Assembly (NCBI GenBank): GCA_035702985.1 | Contig: DASSZD010000036.1 | Location: 1 to 52,972, forward strand | Origin: JAKAXG01 sp035702985 | GTDB taxonomy: Bacteria; Actinomycetota; Acidimicrobiia; Acidimicrobiales; Palsa-688 | DNA length: 52,972 nucleotides | Reading direction: 5' to 3' | Shown here: positions 25,977 to 33,454 of the stretch, piece after piece | Layout: every line of letters starts with the position of its first letter | Position numbering within the stretch: position 1 is the stretch's first letter | Position numbers and translations under genes: made by a program | The notes under the pieces: model-generated | Database searches by the model: none | What the model saw: only the letters and a program-made list of their open reading frames with translations | What the model was told of the DNA's origin: nothing

Positions 25977-26246
25977 GTGAGCAAGCGGCGCCGACCGGCG
26001 GCGTCGAGGCGGCTGGCCGAGCAGCGGTTCTGGGGCACCGGCTACGAACCGGCCCCGGTCACCACCAGCATCCGTCCCACCCCCGAACCCGGGGTGCTGG
26101 TCCGTTCCCTCGGCGCGCCGCCGCTGTCGTTCGATCCGAACGTGTCACTGCGCCACCTCACCGCCGTCTACGAGGAGGCGGTGCGGGCGGCGACCGCCCT
26201 GGCCGCCGCCAACGGGCTCCTGGCGGAGCCCGAGCAAGACGACTGA
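25977..26246 (+). CDS. Small hypothetical protein coupled to the SNF2 helicase gene
   Basis: 89-residue protein that I do not recognise. It begins with a strongly basic segment (SKRRRPAASRRLAEQRF), contains the aromatic stretch FWGTGYEP and a Pro-rich middle, and ends with a predicted amphipathic helix (YEEAVRAATALAAANGLL) and an acidic tail. GTG 25977 is preceded by GGAGG at good distance. Its start overlaps the stop of an intervening 17-codon frame (25927-25980), whose own GTG overlaps the helicase stop, so the three frames are chained. Linkage to SNF2 suggests an accessory or nucleic-acid-binding partner; this is inference. A hairpin terminator follows immediately. Confidence 0.65.
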   Translation: MSKRRRPAASRRLAEQRFWGTGYEPAPVTTSIRPTPEPGVLVRSLGAPPLSFDPNVSLRHLTAVYEEAVRAATALAAANGLLAEPEQDD

Positions 26247-26266
26247 ACGCCGCCTGACGGCGGCGT
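26247..26266. terminator. Hairpin terminator between the helicase companion gene and infA
   Basis: ACGCCGCC and GGCGGCGT form a perfect 8-bp stem with loop TGAC, starting at the base after the small protein's stop codon. Genes converge here (infA ends at 26295 on the other strand), so it probably ends transcription in both directions, although no long T-tract follows. Confidence 0.6.
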
Positions 26267-26294
26267 CCTCATCGCGGTCGGTAGGTTCGGCGGG

Positions 26295-26522
26295 CTACTT
26301 GTAGCGGTAGGTGATGCGCCCCCGGGTCAGGTCGTAGGGGCTGATCTCGACCTGCACCTTGTCACCCGGCAGGACCCGGATGCGGTTCATCCGCATCTTC
26401 CCCGAGTTGTGGGCCAGGACTTCGTGGCCGTTGGCCAGCTGCACCTTGAACATGGCGTTCTTGAGGGCCTCGCTCACCGTGCCCTCGAGCACGATGGCGT
26501 CCTCCTTACCCTGAGCCAGCAC
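26295..26522 (-). CDS. infA: Translation initiation factor IF-1
   Basis: 75-residue OB-fold protein that binds the ribosomal A site during initiation. The core NAMFKVQLANGHEVLAHNSG and the end YDLTRGRITYRYK are diagnostic. The start is GTG 26522, with GAGAGGAG three to four bases upstream. In most actinomycetes infA sits with rpmJ, rpsM and rpsK in a ribosomal-protein cluster; here it stands alone behind the hopanoid operon with its own candidate promoter. Its N-terminus (MLAQGKEDAIVLEGTVSEAL) differs from the common actinobacterial form (MAKKDG-type), so it could be either the only copy, relocated, or a paralogue. Confidence 0.95.
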   Translation of the reverse strand: MLAQGKEDAIVLEGTVSEALKNAMFKVQLANGHEVLAHNSGKMRMNRIRVLPGDKVQVEISPYDLTRGRITYRYK

Positions 26523-26572
26523 CTACTCCTCTCGTGTGGGCGGCCGTGCCGCCACTTGTGGTCAACCGGGCC

Positions 26573-26603
26573 ATTCTACGGCCTGGGGACCCCGAAGAGT
26601 CAG
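26573..26603 (-). promoter_or_regulatory. infA: Candidate infA promoter
   Basis: TAGAAT (26578-26573) matches the -10 consensus at five of six bases, and CTGACT (26603-26598) resembles a -35 box although the 19-bp spacing is long. It overlaps the stop codon of the aminotransferase gene and lies about 50 bp before the infA start. It would let infA be expressed independently of the hopanoid operon. Confidence 0.45.
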
Positions 26604-27973
26604 TTGCTGACCGCTCGGGCGGTCAGGCCCTTGGCGAAGTGCCATATCGGGCGGGAGCTGCCCGATATGGAATCCATCACCGACCGGAAGCCGGATATGA
26701 ACCACTCGATGTCCTCGCTGCCGGTGGTCAGCGGCGGCAGGAGCTTGAGGACGTCCATGTGGTCGCCGGCGGTCTGGGTCAGGATGTGGTGGCGCTCGAA
26801 CAGGGCGCAGACCACCATCTGGGTGAACAGCCCCTTGCGGGCGGCGTTGAGCGGGGCGTAGCGGGCCCGCAGCCGCAGCGATTTCGGCATGCCGAACTCG
26901 ATGCCGATCATCAGCCCGCGACCCCGGATGTCGGTGATGAACTCGTAGTCCGCCGCCGCTGCCCGCAACGCCGCGGTGAGCTCGTCGCCCCGGCGGGCGG
27001 CGTTGGCGATCAGTCCCTCGTCGTCGAGCACCGCCAGGGCGGCCAGCCCGGCCGCCGCCCCGGTGTTGTTGTGGCTGTAGGTGGTGTCGTGGACCAGCAC
27101 CCGGGTCATGGAGGAGTAAACCTTGGCGAAGACGTGCTCCTTGCCCAGCGTGGCGGCCACCGGTGCCACCCCCCCGGAGAGGGTCTTGGCCACGGTGACC
27201 AGGTCCGGTTCGACCCCGTCGTACTCGTAGCTGAAGAACCGCCCGGAGCGGCCCATCCCGCTCTGGACCTCGTCGCAGATCAGCAGGGCGCCGGCGGCGT
27301 GCAACAGGTCGGCGGCGCTCGCCAGGTAGCCGGAGGGCACCACCTGCACCCCCTTGCCCTGCACCGGCTCGATGATCAGGGCGGCTACGTCGCCGGCCGC
27401 CAGCTCCCGGCGCAGGGCGTCGAGGTCCCCGAAGGCGGTCAACGTGCCCGGCAGCAGCGGGCCGAAGCCGTCACGGAACTCGGCCGCCCCGTTGACCGAC
27501 AGCGATCCGGCGGTCAGGCCGTGGTAGGCGTGGGAGCAGTACAGGACGCGGTTCCGGCCGGTGGCGTAGCGGGCGAACTTGAGGGCCGTCTCCACCGCTT
27601 CGGTGCCGCTGTTGCACAGGTACACCCGGTCCAGGGCCGGGGCCCGGGCGATGAGCGCCTCCCCGAGCAGCCCGGCCAGCAGGGGCGTGTCCATCTTGAC
27701 CATGTCGGCCAGGTCGGCGTCGAGCAGGTCGTGGATGGCCTTGCGCACCACCGGGTGGTTACGGCCCAGGCCGAACACCCCGAAGCCGGCCAGCCAGTCC
27801 AGGTACCGGTCCCCGCTCCCGTCCCACAGGTAGGGCCCATCGGCCCGGACCCACTGGCGGTCCAGGCCGATGGAGCGCAGAACCTTGGCGGTCTGGGGGT
27901 TGAGGTACCTGGCCCAGAGGTCGGCCCCCTCCCCGGCGCGGGCGGCTATCAGTCCAGGTAGGTCGAACCCCAT
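26600..27973 (-). CDS. hpnO: Hopanoid-associated aminotransferase HpnO
   Basis: 457-residue class-III (PLP-dependent, ornithine-type) aminotransferase. Visible features: the phosphate-binding region CNSGTEAVETALKFAR, the aspartate of LLICDEVQSGMGR that contacts the PLP ring nitrogen, and Schiff-base Lys263 in VAKTLSGG. In hopanoid clusters this family (HpnO) converts the ribosylhopane-derived aldehyde to aminobacteriohopanetriol; its position right after hpnH supports that. ATG 27973 follows AGAGGGGT, and the hpnH stop is 11 nt upstream. It is the last gene of the hopanoid operon before infA. A generic acetylornithine/ornithine aminotransferase is the alternative, made unlikely by context. 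Confidence 0.88.
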   Translation of the reverse strand: MGFDLPGLIAARAGEGADLWARYLNPQTAKVLRSIGLDRQWVRADGPYLWDGSGDRYLDWLAGFGVFGLGRNHPVVRKAIHDLLDADLADMVKMDTPLLAGLLGEALIARAPALDRVYLCNSGTEAVETALKFARYATGRNRVLYCSHAYHGLTAGSLSVNGAAEFRDGFGPLLPGTLTAFGDLDALRRELAAGDVAALIIEPVQGKGVQVVPSGYLASAADLLHAAGALLICDEVQSGMGRSGRFFSYEYDGVEPDLVTVAKTLSGGVAPVAATLGKEHVFAKVYSSMTRVLVHDTTYSHNNTGAAAGLAALAVLDDEGLIANAARRGDELTAALRAAAADYEFITDIRGRGLMIGIEFGMPKSLRLRARYAPLNAARKGLFTQMVVCALFERHHILTQTAGDHMDVLKLLPPLTTGSEDIEWFISGFRSVMDSISGSSRPIWHFAKGLTARAVSN

Positions 27974-27984
27974 ACCCCTCTAAG

Positions 27985-28989
27985 TTAGGCCGAAACCGCT
28001 GCCCGGATGGATTCCTTCAGGGATTTTGTGGTGGCGAGCACGGCGCTGGGCTCGTAGCCGCAGTGGGCCATGCAGTTGGCGCAGCGGGGGTCCTTGCCTC
28101 GGCCGTATTTGTCCCAATCGGTGGTCTCGATCAGCTCCTGATAGGTCTCGGTGTAGCCGTCGGCCATCAAGTAGCAGGGCCGCTGCCAGCCGAACACCGA
28201 ATAGCTCGGGATACCCCAGGGGGTGCACTCGAACTCCACCTTGCCTTCCAGGAAGTCCAGGAACAGCGGGCTGTGGTTGAGCCGCCAGTTCTTGCGCTTC
28301 CCGCCCGCGAACGCCTCGGCGAAGAGCTGGTGGGAGTTGCGGGTGCTCAGGAAATGGACCTGGTCGGGAGCCTTCTCGTAGGCGTAGCCCGGCGAGATCA
28401 TCATCTGGTCCACCTTCAACTCGTCGTTGAGGAAGTCCAGCACCTCGCGCACCGTCTTGGGGGAGTCGGTGTTGAAGAACGTGGAGTTGGTGGTGACCTT
28501 GAAGCCCTTCTCCTTGGCCAGCTTGATGGCGGCCACGGCCTTGTCGAAGGTGCCTTCCCGGCTCACCGACTCGTCGTGGCGGTCGCGCAGACCGTCGATG
28601 TGCACCACCCAGCTGAAGCGGTCGTGGGGCTCGAACCGGTCGATCTTGCGCTGCAGGAGCAGGGCGTTGGTGCACAGGTACACGTAGCGGCCCCGGTCCA
28701 GCAGGGCCTTGGTCATCTTGTCGATCTCGGGGTGCAGCAGCGGTTCGCCCCCGGCGATGGACACCATCGGCGCCCCGCACTCCTCGATGGCGGAGACGGC
28801 CTGCTCCACGCTGAGCCGCTTGCGCAATATCTCGGTCGGGTACTGGATCTTGCCGCAGCCGTTGCACTCCAGGTTGCACGCGAACAAGGGTTCCAGCTCG
28901 ACGATCAGGGGGAACTTGTCCCGCCCGCTGAGCTTCTGACGGGCCAGGTAGCTGCCTATCTTGACACTCTGGCGTAGGGGAATACCCAT
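27985..28989 (-). CDS. hpnH: Adenosyl-hopene transferase HpnH (radical SAM)
   Basis: 334-residue radical SAM enzyme that joins the 5'-deoxyadenosyl group of SAM to hopene, making adenosylhopane, the first step of side-chain building. The iron-sulfur motif is C38-x3-C42-x2-C45 (CNLECNGC), followed by the SAM-contact stretch SIAGGEPLLHPEI. The C-terminal cysteines RCANCMAHCGYEPSA are typical of HpnH. The ATG follows directly on the stop of the HpnG-IspH gene (TAGATG), with GGAGG inside the end of that gene as ribosome-binding site. Full length for the family. Confidence 0.94.
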   Translation of the reverse strand: MGIPLRQSVKIGSYLARQKLSGRDKFPLIVELEPLFACNLECNGCGKIQYPTEILRKRLSVEQAVSAIEECGAPMVSIAGGEPLLHPEIDKMTKALLDRGRYVYLCTNALLLQRKIDRFEPHDRFSWVVHIDGLRDRHDESVSREGTFDKAVAAIKLAKEKGFKVTTNSTFFNTDSPKTVREVLDFLNDELKVDQMMISPGYAYEKAPDQVHFLSTRNSHQLFAEAFAGGKRKNWRLNHSPLFLDFLEGKVEFECTPWGIPSYSVFGWQRPCYLMADGYTETYQELIETTDWDKYGRGKDPRCANCMAHCGYEPSAVLATTKSLKESIRAAVSA

Positions 28990-30492
28990 CTATCGGACCT
29001 CCACTGGAAGGGGGAAATTGACGTTCTCGGTACGGGTCGTGCGGGTCTCCACGGTGGTGGCGCCCATCCCCCCGAGCGCCAGCACGACCCGGTCCACCAG
29101 ATGATGCGGGGTGGATGCCGCGGCTGTGACCCCGATGGTGGCCGCCTGTTGCAGCCACTCGAATCTCAGTTCGGACTCGTCCTCGACCAGCACGGCCCGG
29201 CAGCCGGACCGGGCCGCCACCTCGACCAGACGGGCCGCGTTGGACGAGTTCGACGAGCCCACCACCACCACCAGATCGCACTCAGAGGCGATGGCGGCCA
29301 CCGCATCCTGGCGGTTCTGGGTGGCGTAGCAGATGTCGGCGGCGTGGGGTCCCACCACCGCCGGATACCGCGCCGACAGGCGGGACACGATGCCCGACAC
29401 GTCGGTGGGTGAAAGGGTCGTCTGGGTGATGTAGGCGACCTTCTCCGGGTCCCGTATGTGCAGCCCGTCGACGTCGTCGGGGGTGGTCACCAGGGTGATG
29501 TCGTCCGACTCGCCCAGGGTCCCCTCCGTCTCGTCGTGGCCGGCGTGGCCGATCAGCACCATCTGATAGCCGCCCTGGGCGAACCGGCGCACCTCCCGGT
29601 GCACCTTGGCCACCAGCGGGCAGGTGGCGTCCACCACCTGCAGGCCGCGTCCCTCGGCCTCCGTCCGGACCTTCGGGGCCACGCCGTGGGCGGACAGCAC
29701 CACGGTCGAGCCGGCCGGAACCTCGTCGAGCTCCTGTACGAACACCGCCCCGCGCCGCTCCAGGTCCTCCACCACGTGGCGGTTGTGGACGATCTGGCGC
29801 CGGACATAGACCGGCCGGCCGAACCGCTCCAGGGCCCGCTCCACGGTGTTGATGGCCCGCTCCACCCCGGCGCAGAACGACCGGGGACCGGCCAGCAGCA
29901 CCCGGCGGGGGGCGATGCTGCGGCCCCAGCCGTCCAGGACGGGGGCGGCCGCGCTGAGCCGGCGCAGGGCGGTGAAGCCGCCGCTGATGGTGGCCAGGGA
30001 CCGCAGTTCCCGCTCCGGGGTGTCGGCGATCACCCGGACCACCGCCACCGGCACCCCCCACGGGGCGCCCAGCAGGTAGGCCGTCTCGCAGTCCACCGCC
30101 ACCGCCCCTGTGGCGGCCAGGTCGGCCCGGCGGGAGCCCTCCACCAGCCGGGGGGTGGAGATCACCGGTCCCACCTTGACCGGCATGCCGCGCTTGCGCA
30201 GCTCGGCGGCGATGATCCCGGCGGAGTCCAGGACGGCCACCACCGTGCCGTCGTCGGCGAGTACCTGGTCGGCGACCACCACGGTGCCGGGGTCCACGCC
30301 GGGGTGCAGCCCGCCGGCCACGCCGGCCACCGCCACCGCCCCGGGCCGGCGGGTGCCGATCAGGGCCCCGGCGGACGCCGCCGCCCGGCTGGCGCCGGCG
30401 CCGGTGCGCACGACCTCCAGCGCTGGGGCACCCCAGGTCACGGCCCGGGCCTCCAGGCGCATGGGCGCCAGGACGAGCAGGTCAGGGCTCAG
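28990..30492 (-). CDS. HpnG-IspH fusion: hopanoid nucleosidase/phosphorylase + HMBPP reductase
   Basis: 500-residue fusion of two isoprenoid enzymes. Residues 1-about 185 resemble HpnG, the MTA/SAH-nucleosidase-like enzyme that removes adenine from adenosylhopane (AVAVAGVAGGLHPGVDPGTVVVADQ; VDCETAYLLGAPWGVP). Residues about 195-485 are IspH (LytB), which reduces HMBPP to IPP and DMAPP. Its three cluster cysteines are C207 (FCAGVERAI), C291 (VDATCPLV) and C388 (ADICYATQNRQ), and AHG, GHAGHDETEGT and SSNSSN are also present. GAAGGAGG lies 6 nt before a CTG (30492) that overlaps the cyclase stop (CTGA); starting there keeps the first beta strand LLVLAPMRLEA. The next start codon, ATG 30462, would remove part of it and has no ribosome-binding site. 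Both active sites look intact. Confidence 0.9.
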   Translation of the reverse strand: MSPDLLVLAPMRLEARAVTWGAPALEVVRTGAGASRAAASAGALIGTRRPGAVAVAGVAGGLHPGVDPGTVVVADQVLADDGTVVAVLDSAGIIAAELRKRGMPVKVGPVISTPRLVEGSRRADLAATGAVAVDCETAYLLGAPWGVPVAVVRVIADTPERELRSLATISGGFTALRRLSAAAPVLDGWGRSIAPRRVLLAGPRSFCAGVERAINTVERALERFGRPVYVRRQIVHNRHVVEDLERRGAVFVQELDEVPAGSTVVLSAHGVAPKVRTEAEGRGLQVVDATCPLVAKVHREVRRFAQGGYQMVLIGHAGHDETEGTLGESDDITLVTTPDDVDGLHIRDPEKVAYITQTTLSPTDVSGIVSRLSARYPAVVGPHAADICYATQNRQDAVAAIASECDLVVVVGSSNSSNAARLVEVAARSGCRAVLVEDESELRFEWLQQAATIGVTAAASTPHHLVDRVVLALGGMGATTVETRTTRTENVNFPLPVEVR

Positions 30493-32414
30493 CTCGGGCC
30501 TCCTTCGAGGTAGCGGCCCAGGGCCATGATCGGCCAGACCAGACGGTAGAGGTGGTAGTTGATGGTGAAGTCCCACGGGAAGCCCGTGCCGGTGAACTGC
30601 GGTTCGTCCCAGGTACCGTCCACCCGCTGGGTGCGCACCAGCCAGTCGACGCCGCTGCGGGCGGCGGGGGAGCGGCCGTCCCCGGCCGCGATCAGGGCCA
30701 GCAGGGCCCAGGCGGTCTGCGACGCCGTCGAGGTGCCCCGGCCCCGCCACGAGTCGTCCACGTAGGAGCGCAGGTCCTCGCCCCACCCGCCGTCATCGTT
30801 CTGGTGGGAGACCAGCCAGTCCACCGCCCGGCGGATCCGGGGGTCCGATCCGGGGGTGCCGGCCGCCACCAGGGCCGGCACCGCCGCCCCGGTGCCGTAC
30901 ACGTAGTTGACCCCCCAGCGCCCGAACCACGACCCGTCCGGCTCCTGCTGCGACCACAGCCAGCGCACCCCCCGCTCGAGGGCGGCCGGGTCGGCTTCGG
31001 GCTCGACGGCCAGCATCTCGACGATGTGGGCCGTGACGTCGGCCGACGGCGGGTCGGTGACCTCCCCGAAGTCGCAGAAGGGGAGGGCCGCCACCAGGCG
31101 GCTGTCGTTGTCGGCGTCGAACGCCCCCCAGCCCCCGGAGCCGCTCTGCATTCCGACCGTCCAGCGGACCGCCCGCCGGCAGGCCTCCTCGACGGCCGGG
31201 TCGGCCCCGTCCTGGGCCCGCCTCAGGGCCAGCACCACCTCGGCGGTGTCGTCGGTGTCGGGATAGTTGTCGTTGGCGAACTCGAAGGCCCAGCCGCTGG
31301 GCTCCAGACCCGGGCGGCGGACGGTCCAGTCGCCGCTCACCCTGATCTCCTCGTCCAGCAGCCACCGGGCGGCGCGGCGCATTGACGGGTGGTCGGCCTG
31401 CAGACCGGCGTCGGAGAGGGCCACGACGGCCAGGGCGGTGTCCCACACCGGGGACTGGCACGCCTCGATGCGCCGGCCTTTTTCATCTTCGATGGTGAAC
31501 CCGTCCAGGCCGTCCAGCGCCGCCTTCAGCACCGGATGGTCCAGCGGGTAGCCGAGCAGGTGCAAGGCGATGATGGAGTAGACCACCGGGGGCTGGATCC
31601 CGCCCCACAGGCCGTCGGCCTCCTGGCGCTGGACGATCCAACGTTCGGCCCGGGCCAGGGCCGCCGACCTGAGGACCCGCCGGGGCAGGAACCACGCCGG
31701 CAGGGCCTCGTAGCGGTGGAGCAGCCGGTCCAGGGCCTCGAACCGCCCGGCGGTGGTCCGCAGCGACCGAGCGCCGGCCGGCGCCGGCCGGTCCGCGCCC
31801 AGCTCGTCCAGGGTGAACGGCAGCGGCCGCGACGGACGCTTTGACATGACCACTGTCAGGGCCACCACGGTCTGGCGGGCCCAGCAGGCGAAGTCGTAGA
31901 TGTTCAGCGGCACCTGCGGAGGCAGGAACATGATCTCGGGGGGCAGCACCGGCAGGTCGTCCCAGCTCCACCGGCCGACGACGGCCAGCCAGATGCGGGT
32001 GAAGACCCGGCTGGCGGCGATGCCGCCGCGGCTGCGCACCGACGCGGCGGCCCGTCGCATGTGTTCGGCGTCGGGGCTGTCCCCGGCCAGGCGCAGCGCC
32101 ACGTACGCCTCGATGGTGGCGGACAGGTCCGGCGGGCCGCCGTAGAAGGTGGCCCAGCTGCCGTCCGGCTGCTGGTTGGCCCGGATCCAGCGGGCGGACC
32201 GGCCGGCCAGGTCCGGGTCCAGGATGCCGAGGAAGTGGCGCAGCATCAGATCCTCGGCGTCCATGGTGACGTTCGTCTCGAGCTCGGCCTTCCACCACCC
32301 GGTCTCGGCCTGCAGACCGAGCAGGTGCTCGGTGGCCAGCTTGAGCGCCCGGCTGGCGTCCTCGCCGCTCGAACCGGGCGTACCAGCGGCGGGCAGGTCC
32401 TCGACGGCGGTCAA
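30489..32414 (-). CDS. shc: Squalene-hopene cyclase
   Basis: 641-residue triterpene cyclase that folds squalene into hopene/hopanol, a monotopic membrane enzyme. The protonating motif DTDD is at 386-389, with catalytic Asp388 inside PDTDDTAEV. Several QW repeats are visible (for example QQPDGSWATFYG, GSGGWGAFD, QQEPDGSWFGRWG, HQNDDGGWGED). The TTG start at 32414 overlaps the stop of the polyprenyl synthase (TTGA), and GGAG lies about 10 nt upstream; the length suits the family (about 630). The stop overlaps the start of the HpnG-IspH gene. Central enzyme of the operon. Confidence 0.96.
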   Translation of the reverse strand: MTAVEDLPAAGTPGSSGEDASRALKLATEHLLGLQAETGWWKAELETNVTMDAEDLMLRHFLGILDPDLAGRSARWIRANQQPDGSWATFYGGPPDLSATIEAYVALRLAGDSPDAEHMRRAAASVRSRGGIAASRVFTRIWLAVVGRWSWDDLPVLPPEIMFLPPQVPLNIYDFACWARQTVVALTVVMSKRPSRPLPFTLDELGADRPAPAGARSLRTTAGRFEALDRLLHRYEALPAWFLPRRVLRSAALARAERWIVQRQEADGLWGGIQPPVVYSIIALHLLGYPLDHPVLKAALDGLDGFTIEDEKGRRIEACQSPVWDTALAVVALSDAGLQADHPSMRRAARWLLDEEIRVSGDWTVRRPGLEPSGWAFEFANDNYPDTDDTAEVVLALRRAQDGADPAVEEACRRAVRWTVGMQSGSGGWGAFDADNDSRLVAALPFCDFGEVTDPPSADVTAHIVEMLAVEPEADPAALERGVRWLWSQQEPDGSWFGRWGVNYVYGTGAAVPALVAAGTPGSDPRIRRAVDWLVSHQNDDGGWGEDLRSYVDDSWRGRGTSTASQTAWALLALIAAGDGRSPAARSGVDWLVRTQRVDGTWDEPQFTGTGFPWDFTINYHLYRLVWPIMALGRYLEGGPS

Positions 32415-33454
32415 GATTCCCGCTCCACCACGTACACGGCCAGGTCGGCCAGGTCCCGGTGGGGGATGGCCGACAGGCGCACCCGCTCCAGGGCGCCGAG
32501 GGCGGCGTCCAGGTTGGCCTTGGCCCGTACCGTGGTCCACTCCCGGCCGCCGCACGCCTCCACCAGGTAGCGGGCCCGGTCCACCTCGTCGGCATCCAGC
32601 GGGCCGAGGGGCCGGTCGGCGTCGTCGGGCCCGAGGATGAGGCCCCGCAGCTCGTCGGCCTCGGCGCCGCCGGCGGCCAGGGCCGAGACCACCGGCATGG
32701 ACTTCTTGCGCTGGCGCAGGTCGCTGCCGGCCGGCTTGCCGGTGCGGTCCGGGTCGCCCCAGATGCCGAGCAGGTCGTCGATGGCCTGGAACGCCAGCCC
32801 CAGGTGCCGGCCGTAGTCGCGCAGCGCCCCCACGGTGGCCTCCGGCGCCCCGGCCAGGATGGCGCCGATGCACGCCGCCGACCCGAGCAGGGCGCCGGTC
32901 TTGGCCGCGCACATGGCCGTGCACTGCTCGACGCTCACACTGCGGCGCTTCTCGAAAGCGATGTCATCGGCCTGGCCGGCGATCATGGCGGCGGTGGCCT
33001 CCGCCAGGTCGGCGGAGGCGGCCGGCCCGGTCGCCGGGTTGCTCTCCAGCAGGACCTGGTGGGCCAGCACCTGCAGGGCGTCACCGGCCACGATGGCCGG
33101 GCCCACCCCGTACACGGACCAGACGGTGGGCCGGTGGTGGCGCTCGGTGTCGGTGTCGATGATGTCGTCGTGGATCAGCGAGAAATTGTGGACCAGCTCC
33201 ACCGCCACGCCGCCGGGCACCCCGACGTCGGGGTCGGCCCACGCCGCCTCCGCCCCGAGGATGGCCAGGGTGGGCCGGATCCCCTTCCCGCCGGGGGCCT
33301 CCACCGGGTTGCCGTCGCTGTCGGTCCAGCCCATGTGATAGGCGGCGATGTGACGGATCTCCGGCGCCAGGCGGTCGATCGCCGAGGTCAGAGCGGGATG
33401 GATGGCCCGGCGGCAGCGGGCCAGGACGTCGGAGACACCGATGGTGGGGGTCAC
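32411..33454 (-). CDS. Polyprenyl (farnesyl/geranylgeranyl) diphosphate synthase
   Basis: 347-residue trans-isoprenyl diphosphate synthase. The first Asp-rich motif is DDIID at 96-100 (LIHDDIIDTD), the second DDLLGIWGD at 226-234, and GGKGIRP near 55-61 binds IPP. It would condense IPP and DMAPP into farnesyl diphosphate, the substrate of HpnD; chain length is not decided by sequence alone. GTG 33454 is preceded by AGGAGGTGG and overlaps the hpnE stop (GTGA). Its position between hpnE and the cyclase gene ties it to hopanoid supply. Confidence 0.92.
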   Translation of the reverse strand: MTPTIGVSDVLARCRRAIHPALTSAIDRLAPEIRHIAAYHMGWTDSDGNPVEAPGGKGIRPTLAILGAEAAWADPDVGVPGGVAVELVHNFSLIHDDIIDTDTERHHRPTVWSVYGVGPAIVAGDALQVLAHQVLLESNPATGPAASADLAEATAAMIAGQADDIAFEKRRSVSVEQCTAMCAAKTGALLGSAACIGAILAGAPEATVGALRDYGRHLGLAFQAIDDLLGIWGDPDRTGKPAGSDLRQRKKSMPVVSALAAGGAEADELRGLILGPDDADRPLGPLDADEVDRARYLVEACGGREWTTVRAKANLDAALGALERVRLSAIPHRDLADLAVYVVERES

